NCBI GenBank assembly: GCA_013398955.1
Contig: VWPU01002084.1
Coordinates: forward strand, 26,417-90,416
Reading direction: 5' to 3'
Source of the DNA: Callaeas wilsoni
Taxonomy: Eukaryota; Chordata; Aves; Passeriformes; Callaeidae
Length of the DNA stretch: 64,000 nucleotides
This document shows positions 39,007-52,222 of the stretch, in pieces (the first letter of the stretch is position 1; the number at the start of each line of letters is the position of its first letter). Both the position numbers and the translations under genes were made by a program. The notes beneath the pieces were generated by a model. That model was given only the letters and a program-made list of their open reading frames with translations, was not told where the DNA came from and made no database searches.

Positions 39007-41177
39007 GTTTCACAAGGTTTTTCACGGTAACATTTGAAATGATGAATCAGATACTGTATTTCAAGTATTATTCATCAGTACAGCTTAAGCTAGCCCTGAG
39101 GAACCATTAAAGAAAAATATTTGCCAGGAAAAAATAACCCAGAATATATGATTCATTCACTTCTGAAACAATAAAATGGTTCACTATAACAAAAATAACT
39201 ATATTGTAAATACTTCAATTAAAATGTACAAAAAAAATCCTTAGCCAAATACAATGAAGAAAGCATGCCCTTAGAATAAAAACAAACCATTAAACGTGCA
39301 TATGTGAGCAAATAACAAAACATCATTAGAAAAAGGCAATTTTATGAAATGTAGTAAACACCATATCTGATGGAAACGGTACTCTATTTTTTAGGGACTT
39401 AATAGTCTTAGAACAACAAAGACACACCTCAACTCTCAAACTCTTAACTATTCTTCTACCAAGCTGATAAATAGATATTTATGTCACCAGAAAGTGATGC
39501 ATGTAGTGGATACCTGAAAACCAAACAGATCCTGAATATCCCCCTGAGAAGGAGACAAGGCTATCACTGACCTTAAATCATGATAAAAGGGATCAAAACC
39601 ATGCATTTAAAAACTTCATAATTGCCCAAAGCTCAAAAAGGTGTGAAAACCAAAAAAAGTCACATAGGAGCAGACTTTGTTTCAGCCTTGTGGCAAACAT
39701 TGGGGGAAAAGAGAAGCACTGCTATGCACCAACAAATAACTGTAAAATATGAAAACAGTCTGAAAACCTCATTTTTCTCCATTGTTAGACAACATTAAGT
39801 TTACTTAAAATGAAACCTTGCAGTTTCACATTTTATCAGTTCATTCATTTTTAGTTTTTCTCAAAAAGAAAAAATCATGTATCTGAATGCACCCATATCT
39901 TCTCCTCACTCTGTCTACACAGACCTCGACAAGAAACTTCAAATTGCACATCTGCCTGTCTCTTGCTGGAGATACACCTGCCCAGTACAGGTAATTTCTG
40001 GTTTGTTTCTTCACTGGTCAAACTCTTTTGCGGGCTCCTTTGTGTGTGTTTCATACACACAGAGAGTGAAGATCAAAGTGTTTCACAACGCTGGAGACTC
40101 CGTGTAAACAGAGCACAGTGTACCACATCTGGAAGATGCTCTGGTGCAAATCCAGTGGAGACAAACTGTAAAATTAAAGGGCTCCCCTCTTCCATAGAGA
40201 AATATTCACAAAGAATGCAAGATCCATCACAGTGCACAAATGATGACTGCCATAGCTCGTAGCTTTCTGTGCTTGATATTTAACATATTAACATTGACTC
40301 TAACTAAAGAAGCTCAAATCTTTCATGCAATGAACTCAACAGCAGATAACTCTCTGAAAAAACATTAACTGTAACTCCAAAACATTTGTGAAAATATGGC
40401 ATGTAAATTAGCCAAGAAAACTTTAAAACTACATAATTCAAGTATAATTAACAGCAAGTTTTCTGACCCTCTTCAAGCAAGAAAATATTAGCATTAATGA
40501 AGTGACCGAGATATTCTTAGAATCAAGGGTCTTTTTAAAAAACTTCTCAGTTTTGCTAGAAGCTGAAGAATTCCTTTTGTTCTACACATAAGGAGTAACT
40601 CTGATCTTATCTGCAAGCCTTTTCAGAATTATGTTCTGAATCACGGACACTTAGAAGCCAGCCTGTAATTCCCTTCTATATAGGATCAAGGTGATGAACA
40701 TGTGGAGCAAAGGAACAGATGGGAGAAATTTCGGGGTGGGTGTTTTTTCCTGTTTGTTTTTAAACTTCTGGCCTCTTTCCAACTGTAACCACTTACATTC
40801 TTTGCACGTTATGCATCTCGAGTTCTTATAAAGCCCCTCTGCTGTAAATGACCCCTTCTTCCCAACAAAACAGATCACCAGCAGAACATGGCACGTGCAG
40901 CAACACCATTCCCTGGTTACAAAGCCAAGTGTTGAAAGGTCTGGGACAGGAGACTCTGGGCTGCCTCTGTGACCCTGTGTCACGTTCAGTGCTGCAGCAC
41001 CAGAGCCCAGGCACCAACAGATCCCCAGTGCCTCATCCTGCCAAAATCGGTCTCCACCACCCGTCCATCTGCCCCGGACAGCTCCTTGCTCCAGACCACT
41101 CCCTTCTCTCCACCCTCGTCCAGCTTTTGCGCCCTGTGCATTCCAGTTAGTGCCCCTCTTCACACCAGGAGCAGGCT

Positions 41178-41243
41178 GAGCTCGGCATTAAGAAGCAGAG
41201 CTCGGCATTAAGAAGCAGAGCTCGGCATTAAGAAGCAGAGCTC
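41178..41243. repeat. Three perfect copies of a 20-bp tandem repeat
   Basis: The unit CTCGGCATTAAGAAGCAGAG is repeated three times without mismatch at 41181-41240, and partial matches extend it on both sides. The identity of the copies implies a recent expansion. It lies in intron 1 inside a moderately GC-rich patch (about 40.9-41.3 kb) of no recognised function. Confidence 0.93.
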
Positions 41244-44200
41244 AGCTCCTGGCAGCCCCTTCACTAAACCTGCACCAACCCTCACCTGGCTGATACAGCC
41301 ACACCTGCCTATTACCGTGTCCCTGTTTGACAGCGCCTCTGCCCCAGAATAAAGGATTCACAAGAACAAAGGATTTCTAGATGATGTGCAATGCGTTTTT
41401 AATCCTTTCTGAAACTGGTTGAAGTTCAGCAGAATCTTCCCAAAATAAATTCGGTCTGATTTAGTTCCTCAGCATGAAAAATGTCCGTGTTAGCCGGCTG
41501 CTAACAGCACTGAGCAGTGTCTTATAAAGGGAAGCACTAACTGGAGTCGGCATTATTAGCTCCAGCTCGGTATTCCAAGTTCAGCCATAGTTATAAATTC
41601 CACTGATGGAAAGAAAAAGGCTGAGATGTTCAGACAGACAAAGCAACTCCATGTTCAAATGACATGAAGTAGAAGCAAGCGCAGGCCCCAGCGCTCCCTC
41701 TCCCCACAGTGCTGAAGGGACAAAGGAACAATCCAAGGGTCAGGGTGACCAGGGACAATTTTCGTGTGCATTTACTGCCACTCCGCTGCAGTGACACGGG
41801 GTGGGAGCAGAACAAGTGCATCTCCAGGCGTGGACCACACTGCAAAGAACTGTTGAAATGTGGAGAGGGAGGTTACTAAATTTCAATAAACTTATGAAAA
41901 ATACGGAAGTTTTCAATGGGTCCAAAGTCCTGCCCAGCGTAGATGAAGTTACATTATGCTGATACACAGGAAATAGCTGACTGATTCTACAGGATGAACA
42001 ATTCACCAGAGGAAAGGAACTTTCAGGAAAAATGATAAATATTGTAATGAGGAAATCCGAGGCACGTATTCACAATGCCACATTCACATCTCACAAACGA
42101 ACAGAAATTTCTTCATGATCCCCTGGCCACAGAAGCAAGTGAGACACAGACAAATATAAATATATAGGATGTCCCCCCAGGCAGAATAACCACTTGCTGT
42201 TTGGGAGGGGAACCAAGAACTTTACTGTCTACCCTTGTAGATGGGACTACAGAACTTTTAACCTCTTTTTACCTCCCTCCCCCCACCATAACAGCTACTG
42301 AGAGAACACCGTCAACTGTGGGAACTGCTTGAGGAAGGGAGAGAAGACTACACAAATATTTTATGACAAGCCAGGCACGACGCACGTACTACTGAAAATT
42401 ACTCTAAGTCATTTTTTCCTTAAAGGCCTTCTCTTTTCCTGCTGTAGAAGAAAGCAGAAACCAACATTTTAAATCATCTTTCGACCCAGTTCTTAAGTAG
42501 AAATCCCAAATATGAAGGATGTTCACAAAAGGGCCACGGTGTTATGTGACAGCACAACTTCAGGATAAATCTTGCCCCCCTCACATCAGTACAATCACAA
42601 AGATTTAAACCCTTTATCTTTTACACAAAAAGCTGATATCCAACTATTTAAGGCAAACTGGAATTACTGGCACCTGGAATTTACAGACAGCATTTGCTTC
42701 TGTAAGAAACCAGGGGCACTTCCCCTGTGCAGCAGCATTAATAACCTTTAACAGAGAACAGCAGCAGTTTTTCCCCATTCCAACACCCGTCCATGACCAA
42801 GAGTTTATAACAGTGTGTGAGATATAGATACATATATATGTATACATTTGAGAAATCTGTTCACCAACACCCTGCATTTCACCAAGCATCCAGAATTGCT
42901 AGCTAGACATTTAAAAATGCCATATACACAACCCACTGGAAGTTATGAAAGATGGCACAAAAACTTTTTCTCATACTTCGCAAGCTTCAATTAACAAGAA
43001 CCTTCTGCAAGAACAGTATAAAACCTTTTTGAACTTTCTACTACAATCCTCTAAATAAAAGCCCCAGAAAATTTTTGCTTTATCTTGCATTATGCCCTTC
43101 TTTAAAGTTTGGTCAATTTATGTGTCATGCACTGTGCACCCAGGCTTGAAGACGCCAATAATTTTTGATTTCACACTTGGTAGTGCTGAGCAAGTGCTCT
43201 CCAGAAGATGTGAGGATGAGGTCCTTCACATCTATTTAAATGAAGTACTTAGCAACGGATATTTTGTGTCCTTTAAAATATATGTATTGGTATTATCACC
43301 GTGAAGAGAAATGCTCGGTATCTTCAGATTTCCACCCTGACAGCGCAATCACTGAATCACTGCAGCCTGGCTCAGTGCTGTACTCAGCAACATGACATGC
43401 ACATTTCTTTACATTTTAGCCCAAGCACGGGAATCTCCATTTGTTTTCTGCTTCCATGATAAAGTGACACAAACCCTGGGAAACTTAACAGTCCCTTCGT
43501 GTGCCTGTGTCAGCTCTTGAACAATTGTGCCCCACTCTGTCCTGTTTCACCTCTACAAATGACCCCTTTTGCCTCTGAATGACATCACCTACACCAGCTC
43601 CATCCCATGAAGTTTCTCATATCACACCTGATGCCACCCTTTATAAATTAAGACAGAAGTACTTATTTTCCTGCTAAACAAAAAAAAGAGGACACCTTAA
43701 TATTACTGCACCTAAGCACAATGCTATTGCTCATCTAGTCCTGCACACAGTCTTCTATACAGAGCTATAAACCATTTTATTAAATCCACCAGGGAAAATA
43801 ATGGGAAGAACATCTTCTCTGAAAATAAATATTTATACATATTATAAATAAGTAATTTCAGAACAAGGTGAATATTTTCTGTTAAGAGTCAAACTGAAGA
43901 ACTATTTGTCATAAGGATACCTAAATGCTTGGTACAATTAATGCCATGAATTTCTAATCCCAGGCAGTTAAGCATGAATGTAATTCTATGAATTTTATTC
44001 AGACATGTTTAGTTCCTTTGCATGCTTAAGGACTTTTTATTTTAATTTTTTTAAAACCAGTCATGTCCATAAATACTCTAACCCAGACACATCTCTCCTC
44101 CCTCACCAGTAATAAAATTTTAGTACATTTTACATTTTTTGCATTTAAAAATACCTGCATTTAGTAGATTGCCTTTTACTAAAATGAAACAGCAAATTAC

Positions 44201-47200
44201 TAAGTACACTCCATCTACTGTCTTCATGTCCTACAATATGAACAAAGCAGGAGCTTTACCAAACATCATTTTAGTAATGTACAGCCTGGTCCTTATCTGT
44301 CTTAGGAAGAAATCTTCAAGTTGACCCAACTTCAGAAAATGCCTCTAAGTATTACCAACACAGATTCTACCTCCAATTAAATACAAGCACAACTGCATCT
44401 ATAATTGAATTTATGTATGCATCTATATATAAACTCCAAATCAAATGGTTAAGCACGTTAAAAAGAAGCATCATGACAGATATAATTAGTTATTACTCCA
44501 TTTAACTCCATCGGTAATGTTAAAATCTGGGTCAAGGCAGAATGAAAATGCCACCGAGAGCCTGCTGCTCTGCGAACCTGCCTGAAGCCACCACTCATTT
44601 ACACATCAGCCCACCACAGTCCTCTCCACCCAGAGAAGAGGGGGGATGACAAGAGACGGACTTCAATGTGGATCTGCTCCTCAGCCCACCCCATCTGACA
44701 GCACAGGGTGGAGCAGAGGGACACGTGCATCCCCAAAATCCGTGCTGCGGGTTGGAAAGCTTTACTATGGCATTGTCACTCCGGTGTTTGTGGCAAGATG
44801 GCATCACACACGCTGATTTAAGCGTGAACGGCGCAATCTGGGTACACAGCTTTACTGTGACCTGTAAATTACACAGCCTGTACGTTCTGGGCATATTGAA
44901 ACAACTCGAATGGATCGCTTACAGAAAGGACGCATTGAAGCAGTTCCGCTGACAATCCCACAGCCGTGGAGAGACTCTCCCTCTCTCCAAGAAAACAAGC
45001 CTTGTGAGTTGGGTTAAACGTGCACTGGCCAAGAGTCATTCCACAAAATTACCAACAGGATACAGCCACAGAAACTCGCACACTGCTACTTTTTCTTTCG
45101 CTTTCAGAATTTTGAAAATGTGAGTAACACTTCATCAAAAGTTTTACATTTTACTCACTTCTGGGGATATCAGCCCTCCTGCTCTGATCTGCCTGAGCAA
45201 TAGCAAAAAAAAGCATTTCGAAGTGGGAAAAAAAGCAATTCCCAAGGGTCTGCAGGATGCTAAAATACAGCTAAAAGTGCAACATGAATATGGCATATGA
45301 GAGATAACTGAACCCATATCACCCCAAGAGCAGTCTCAGAAGGCCCAAAACAGAAACATCTTTTCTGTGGATTTAAACTCAAAAGAAACAACGTTCATGG
45401 GCAGAAAGTCAAAAGATAGAGGATCTAAATCCCAGCTTTACTTGGTTTATCCTTTTTATGATCTTGAGCACGTCTATTCTCCATCCTGTATCAGTCTCCC
45501 CCTTAAACTCAGATGATAATGCTTAGCCAGTTTTGTCCTGAGCTTTGTTATCAACAGACAAAGATTTCTTCAAAGTTACAAGCAACCTTATCTATGCTTT
45601 CACTGGAAGTACTTAAAGATTAAGTAGCAAGAAAAAGTCAACAATTTGCTTCCTTGAATATATTATTGACAAATGTCCCTCATGATTTCGAAGAGCAGAC
45701 ACACACAGCAGCTCCTTTTACACGTGCTGACATCACCGAGGTGAGTCTTTCCCAGCTCCCAGGAGTCGCTGGAATGATCCCAGCCCTGCACGTGTGATGA
45801 GCATCTACATTTTATACATTAAAGCAAGCAGGTAATAGCCTGTGCAGTAATGTACTCGTGCCACTCAGCCAAGTCAGAAGCCAGCTCACGTCATTGTTGT
45901 GAGGAGGGCAGGGAAGACACCCAATGAAATCATCCACCCTTTTCTAAACACTGCAAGAAAGGTCTGGCCCAGTGGTGGGATGTCATTCTAAGTAAGATGG
46001 CAAAGCAAGGAAGCACTTCAAAGGCCAGGAGATAAACCAGAACAAAACATTAAAAGCTGTCTTCTTTCAGGGATCTACACGTTCACCTTACGGACACAGA
46101 GACAAAATGTTTTCATCTGGGGCCTGATCAGACTTTTCAGTGTGATTAACAAAGAGAACAGAATATAATTTGTCACCACTAGATGAGTTTCTCAGCTTTG
46201 TTCAGCTATGCAGACAGACATTACGGGACAGTGTAAACTCTTTAAACTTCCCTGAAAACTACAATTCTAAACACTACTTGCTAATTTTCCGCCCCCAGGA
46301 TTTCTTTTATTTTTTCCTCCACAATAGCTTTAATTTTTTTAAACACTACCATTAGGACTGCCTGCAGATTTCCCATATGTCTCCCACATATGCCCCATAT
46401 GTTACCTACAGATGTAAATCTCCTATTAGCTTCTATGTGATACTCTCCTGATTGTACAGCCACAGGTGAATAGTGGGGTTTTTTGAACTAAATTTCAATC
46501 TTTTAATTGAAGCCCCCACATAACTGTTTTCCTACTACAATTTTCTCCCCCACATCCTTTCTGATCTTTGTTTTGCTTGCCATGATACCCCATTATGTAC
46601 TCTTGAACACAGGTATCTAATTTTATACCCAGATGCATAAAACTTTGTCATACAAGCTGAACTCGTAGAAACAAACAGCTGAAACTGCTCCATACAGCTG
46701 CTCAGTTGTTTATTACAATTCTTTGGCATCTGTATGATCCACAACTGATTTATATGTATATAAATATCTATAACTACATACTGTGTATATAAGAAAGCAT
46801 ATATTTACACACACACTTCATACTTTGATGAAAATATTGAGGGCCAAGCAGCCATCAATCCCTGTACATCTGATTAGACACATGTCTATTGTCTTTGTTA
46901 TGACTGCACCAGTTTAATCCACCTACTGTGTAATTTATTGATTCAGATTTCTTAATGACACACGGCTTACAAAAACTAGTACTTAAGTCAAATATACCTT
47001 ACATGAAGGAACCCCACTGTTTTATTGTTGACCAAAGCCTATCTAACTACAGGCTGCTGGTAGGAGAGGCAGTCCTGCCCTCTTTTCAGCTTCTTCTCTG
47101 CATCTCTCTTCTTCAACACAAAAAAACCCATTTTTTTTCCCGGTAGGATTAGCTTTCAGCTCATCCCATAGCTACACAGTTGCTGGAGTCAACACAAGGG

Positions 47201-50200
47201 AGGGCCCAGAAAGTGAAGCCAGGGACTACAAAGAGAAAAAAGAAACAGCATTCAGATTTTAAACTGACCTAAAATGGCACTACAATTTCTGTCAACTATA
47301 AAACCACTGCCTTGCCACATAAAAATACAGGGAACTACTTTATCAATCGATCGATCAGATGTTCCCACAGTGTGGCTCTGCTATCCATAAACTTCAGTCC
47401 TGCTTCCACCACCACTGATGGAAAATTTAGGATTCAGGTAAATCACTGTCTTCAACTATATTCATCTAACACTTAGATTTATCAACTGCAAAAAACAGGC
47501 TTGAACATTCCACATGGTTTTACAAAGCTCAGGAATATCTGGCTTTTTCTAAACAGTAAGTACGTTTCTTGAGAAATGTTATTAGCATCACAACCAGAGT
47601 TTCTATGGTCTGACAAAACAGCAGCACTTTCTCCCTTCAAGACTAGAACTTTACAGTACAGTCCCACCTTTGTGCTGTGAGGGCTGAATAGACAGTGAGG
47701 CAGCAAGAGAGAAGAGAGACAGGGACAGCACACGAGATGCTGATCCATTTTCCTCAACACAACACCCAGTGCTTTTATTTCCCTAATCAGCAAACCCTGC
47801 AGGAAAGCTGGAAGCAGTAAGGAGGAGGAAAAACAAATCCAACAACTCCACAGGCCTACGTCTGATTCTGCACCAGCAAAACTCTTCCAGCTCATTCCAG
47901 TTCTATCCGTGGGATATTTATTACCACTTTTGCCAGCCCAGTGTAACTGTGCTTTGTGGCTATGGAAGAATCTTAACTTGCTAGCAATTCTGAGACAAAC
48001 GCTACCTGCAACACACGAGCTAAATAAACTTCTGCATTGAACCTTTACTCAATATACTCTAATGCTCACAGAGCTTTGCGGACTTCAATCTGATTTTAGA
48101 AAGTATCTCCTTGATAAAAACAGCCTTATGGGCTTCAGAGAGCTGTCATTGACCTCCAAATGTAGCTATTTTAACACGAAACAATTCACATATTAGGACA
48201 TAAAATATTTACTAAAAAATAATGGTCATTTCTCAGTTTTCCGAAGACCAACACAATTCAACGCAGGGGTGGAAGAAATCATAGCATGTTCTGTCTGACA
48301 GTGTAGTGTGTTTACAAATCCACAAATTCAACACAACACCGAGACAAATCACACTAGGAATGGAAGGGGATGACTGCACTTGCAGCTTTTGTAGAACTCG
48401 GATGTACTCAGGATAGGAGTAGATCAAATGGTGGTAAATATGTGAGAGTTGAAGAAATTTTCCTTACACTTCCTTGGACATTGTTATTACAAGCTGCTAA
48501 GATAAATTTTGCAGAAGACTAGTGCAATTCTAGACTTTGGCTAATTTAAATTACACTGCCTATATTTTAATCAAAAACAAGGATTTACACCTCCTTCTAG
48601 AAGTATCATCAGAAGCCATAATACTCAGATTTTAACTATTATCCAGAGATTTTCTAGCCCAAGATTATGCGAACTGTATCAACATATGTATCACTAAAGA
48701 GTCAAGTGATATTTGCAACAAACAGCTACACCTTGGAGCAAAAGAATAACCTTTTATAAGAAACGTATAACACAGATGCACTGTAAACTAAATAAAAACT
48801 TACTAGAAGTATGCCACCATTGTGGTTTGTCTCTGTTGTGGAACCCAGACCTAAATAAACTGTTAAACACTTAGTGTAAAGGTATGCCAAACATTTTGCA
48901 GAACTTTCTTAAGGTCCCAACAAAGAGTCAACCTTTTTTGCAAAATGAGGCCTAGGTTAAATATTTTATTTGGCTCCTCAAGATGGACTGAGAAGTTGGG
49001 CACTAGCTCCAGATCAGTTCTTGGACTCACATCAAACATTACCCTGTCATTTATCCAGTCAGTCAAAACAATGTTTTCCATCTAAACCTTTAATGTTTAT
49101 GTCCTGAAAAACTGCTAATTGAATCCAGTTCTTGAAATCCATTTTTTAATCTATACCATCTAATTTAGAGATAATGAACAGAAAAGATAAGCATTGAACA
49201 ATGATTGCAGAATTAATCCTATAAACATTCAAGCCAAAACAGAAGACTGCTAGTTTCATAGAGCCAAAGAAAATTAAGATTAAATAGCATTTGTCAGTTC
49301 GAGAATAAACTTTTAAAAACACTGGATATACAGATTCTTCTAATTCCAAACAGTTTTAGAACTCAAGAGCCCTCAAACTGCTTTTCCAATCAAAAAGGGT
49401 AATCAAAACCACACAGAACACTTAAAACTATTCCTAGGCAAGAACTGACAATATGTCAGCTGAATTAATAAAATTCATTGTTTTCCTTAAACATGTAAAG
49501 CTTCCTTACAACAGATGACCTTACGTGAAACAACTCACAATTAGCTAAAGCAGAAAACACCTCAAGCTGTTCAGCTGGAGAAACAGGCCAACATTTCCCA
49601 TAAGCTTCCAGTAACAGAACTGGGACCCAGTGCCTGCAAGAGCTGCTAACCCTGGAACAGTCCTAAAAAGACAATTTTGCCTTCATCCCACACTCTGCAC
49701 GTTCCCTTCCTAAAACACAAGATGACAAAAAACCCAAAAACATTCCTTAGGGTTGTACCTGCTTCATTTGGGGGCTGACCACAGCGTGTAAAACCACAGC
49801 CTGGTTCTGCTCACAGTCACACTCCCCTCAACACACTGATATTGTCACAGGCACACTTTCATTATACGCTTAATCCTCAATAAAAATAAAATATGAAGCA
49901 AATTTGAACACAAAACACAGAGGTGAGAAAGACAACTCCCTAGACAGTATTTGCCATGCTTTTAAATACGGCTACAGACCATTTTTAATATTTCAAAGAT
50001 AGGCAAGTCTGAGCACTCACTGCTCAGGGAAAGAAAGTATTAAAGCACTGCATCAACACAGCAATAACCTGAGGAGAAAGCTACAAAACACTCGGTAAAA
50101 ACAAGGCAGCACTGTTCCATGCAGCAGTCCCAGCTATGCTCATTTTAGGAGTTTTATTTCCAAGTGTAATGTAGAGACACTCACAAATCTCCATGAAAAC

Positions 50201-50780
50201 TAGATTACAAATCTAGTCCGGGTATTTCCAAAGTACAGGCACATTTTACTTTTCCTGTAAAAATAACATACTTGGAAAAATCAGTATGAAAACACCTCTC
50301 TTTATAAGGCATTAAACTGGAAATACTTCTCATGCACCTAAAGTAAATATAACAACTCTCCTAACATTTTAAAAAACATTTCTTTTGCAAACTAGTTAGA
50401 TACACTATATGCAGAGATGAATATTTACAATGTAAAGCTATTCTTTTCTAATCGCTTACCTTTGTGTACTGATGCTTCAGGACACACAGTATCATTTATG
50501 TGCTGGAGGACTTAACAATACTTTGAAGAAACAAGCTAGTTCCAAGTGTCCTGTATTTTTTTAATGAAAGCTCTAGCAGAATTTTCAATATTTTTTACCT
50601 CTGAACCTATTTACCTGGGCTTTTCTATGGAAAAGGGCATCGTTTTAAGTATTTAAGACCAGATTCTTTTCCTTCCCAGCACGCAGGTGAACCGTTTTTA
50701 GGTTATTTTAAAATATCAGAGGTCAAGTGGTCTTCTGGAGGAGGGCAGCACAAGGCACTTCACCCAAGAACTGTGAACAA

Positions 50781-50985
50781 TCCTAGAATCACGGAATATG
50801 CTGAGTTGGAAGGGACCCACCAGGATGATCGAGTCCAGCTCCTCGCCCTGCACAGGACACCCCCAAATCCCTCCCTATCCCTGAGAATGTTGTCCAAAGA
50901 CTCCCTGAGCTCTGGCAGCCTTGGGACTGTGACCACTGCCCTGGGGAACCTCTCCAGTGCCCACCAGTCTGAGCTGAGCAAATCG
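50781..50985 (-). mobile_element. CR1 LINE fragment, 5'-truncated, 3' end
   Basis: Read on the minus strand this stretch ends CTCGATCATCCTGGTGGGTC, then CCTTCCAACTCAGCATATTC and a CGTGATTCTAGG tail. That is the characteristic 3' terminus of avian CR1 retrotransposons, and the version with GGACTCGATGATCCTNGTGGG is one I associate with passerines. Only about 200 bp survive, the usual heavy 5' truncation. It lies in intron 1, about 350 bp downstream of exon 1 and in the same orientation as SMURF2. It carries no intact ORF. Confidence 0.88.
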
Positions 50986-51099
50986 CTTTAAACCCCCAAC
51001 AAAACAACAACAATAAACAAACAAAGAGATGAAAACAAAGAATGTGACAGCTTCTTTCGAGTTTACACCGAGAAGACGAAGGGAAAATAAACAGCAAAG

Positions 51100-51800
51100 T
51101 TGGGGTGCGGTGGCTCAAGTTCGCCCAGGCGGCTGCGGGGCCCGGGCCGGGCGGGCGGCGGAGCCCGGACACGCCGAGCCGGGGGCCGAGGGGAACGGAG
51201 GAGAGGGAAACCTCGCCCTCCCCTTCCCTGCGAGGCCCGAGGGGCCGCTCCGGCCCCAGGTTCAACCTCAACGACACCCGGAGGAGCCGCTCCCGCCCCC
51301 CGCCCGGGCCGGCCCCGCGCCCCCGGCCCAGCCTCACCTGTCAGCCGCAGCTTGACGGGCCCGTTCCGCCGGGCCCCCGGGTTGGACATGGCCCCGGCCG
51401 GGGCTCCCCCGCCGCTGCTCCGCCAAGGGCTCGGGGGAGGCGCGAATGGAGCCGGGCCGGGCGCTCAGGGCAGCGGCGGCCGCCGGAGGAGGAGGAGAAG
51501 GAGGAGAGGCCCGGATGTGCCCTGCGTCGCCATGAGCGGGGCCGGGGCCGCGGAGGAGGAGCGGAGCCTTCCCCGCTTCCCTCCGCTTCCCTCCGCTTCC
51601 CCGCCCCCGGGCCCGAGCACAACAAAGCCGGGACGGAGCCGCACGGACGGACGGGCTGGCGGCGGGCTCGGCTCGGCTCCTCTCCCTCCGTCCCTCCCTC
51701 CTGCCGCGGGGAGGCCCTGCCCGCCCCCGGCGCCCCGCCTCGGGTCGGCCCGGGAGGCTGGGGGGGAACGGCGTCAGGCGGCGGCGGCGGTGGGGCGCTC
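51100..51800 (-). promoter_or_regulatory. SMURF2: SMURF2 CpG-island promoter with 5' UTR
   Basis: The sequence from about 51.1 to 51.8 kb is extremely GC-rich with CpGs throughout, in sharp contrast to the AT-rich flanks, and it contains the SMURF2 start codon at 51389-51387. GC-box-like CCCGCCCC elements occur near 51598-51606 and 51720-51740. I see no TATA box at a sensible distance. A purine/pyrimidine-asymmetric GGAGGAGGAG tract (about 51484-51510) and repeated CTTCCCTCCG units (about 51575-51600) lie just upstream of the start codon. The transcription start is not resolvable from sequence alone but should be upstream (higher coordinates) of 51389. Long open frames on both strands here come from the base composition. 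Confidence 0.88.
51338..51389 (-). CDS. SMURF2: SMURF2 coding exon 1 (start codon, N-terminus)
   Basis: The ATG is at 51389-51387 and is followed by MSNPGARRNGPVKLRLT, the SMURF N-terminus leading into the first C2 beta-strand. The exon ends ACAG at 51338 and the donor is GTGAGG, which leaves phase 1. The base at -3 of the start is a purine (G), giving an acceptable Kozak context. The start is chosen because it matches the known SMURF N-terminus and lies inside the CpG island. The longer minus-strand frames that cross this exon read a different phase or run into the intron. Compared with human as I recall it, residue 6 is Ala instead of Gly, a trivial change. Confidence 0.95.
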
Positions 51801-51806
51801 CTGGCC

Positions 51807-52222
51807 GGGAAGGATGGGGGCAGTGGCCGTGTTCTGGGAGAGCTGGGGATCGGGAAGGATGGGGGAATGGCCCTGTCCTGAGAGAGCTGGGGATGGGGAA
51901 GGATGGGGGGAATGGCCCTGTCCTGAGAGAGCTGGGGATCGGGAAGGATCGGGGGAATGGCCTTGTCCTGAGAGAGCTGGGGATGGGGAAGGATGGGGGC
52001 AATGGCCGTGTCCTGAGGGAACCTGAGGATTGTGAGGGATGACCATGTCCTGGGAGAGCTGGAGATCGGGAAGGATGGGGGCAATGGCGGTGTCCGGAGA
52101 GAGCTGGGGATCGGGAAGGAGGGGGGAATGGCCCTGTCCTGAGGGAACCTGGAGATTGTGAGGGATGAGGGCAATGGCCCTGTCCTGGGAGAGCTGGGGA
52201 TCGGGAAGGATCAAGGGAATGG
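51807..52222. repeat. GC-rich minisatellite, ~45-bp unit, about nine copies
   Basis: Directly upstream of the promoter island are tandem, imperfect units of the form GGGAAGGATGGGGG, then AATGGCCCTGTCCTGAGAG, then AGCTGGGGATC. Units are about 44-46 bp, with one shorter copy near 52036-52071. Two copies (near 52016 and 52140) share a variant half, GGGAACCTG-GATTGTGAG, so the array contains at least two unit types arranged alternately. The repeated unit is open in several minus-strand frames, which explains the long repetitive open frames there. I do not believe it is coding. Array length is probably polymorphic. Confidence 0.9.

Larger units (their letters stand above)
24075..51337 (-). other. 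SMURF2: SMURF2 intron 1 (about 27 kb)
   Basis: This is the longest intron in the window. Recognised contents are the CR1 fragment (50781-50985), the triple 20-bp repeat (41178-41243), the TA/CA microsatellite (38963-39006), a GT-rich tract (38040-38106) and scattered homopolymers. A patch at about 44.6-44.95 kb has high complexity and several CpGs and could be a conserved non-coding element, which only alignment can tell. No open frame in the intron resembles a known protein, and no exon-like segment with SMURF2 similarity was left unassigned. Confidence 0.85.
682..51389 (-). other. SMURF2: SMURF2 gene, 5' part (coding exons 1-12 with introns)
   Basis: The minus strand carries twelve exons whose joined translation follows SMURF2, a NEDD4-family HECT E3 ubiquitin ligase. 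SMURF2 ubiquitinates SMADs and, through SMAD7, TGF-beta/BMP receptors, and it also acts in planar polarity and RhoA control. All junctions are GT/AG and the phases are consistent: 52, 39, 109, 134, 66, 85, 84, 203, 85, 159, 211 and 104 nt. SMURF2 rather than SMURF1 is indicated by WW3 reading [17 protein letters not shown] and by the RPKDLWKRLMIKF stretch, where SMURF1 as I recall it has other residues. The segment encodes about 444 residues of an expected roughly 750. The remaining HECT exons, stop codon and 3' UTR lie to the left of the window. Intron 1 is about 27 kb, and the other complete introns range from 170 bp to 6.8 kb. Confidence 0.97.

Noticed and set aside
40651..41163. 170-codon minus-strand ORF in intron 1
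   Set aside because: It has no domain, no SMURF2 similarity and no splice context linking it to neighbouring exons; the GC-richer composition explains its length.
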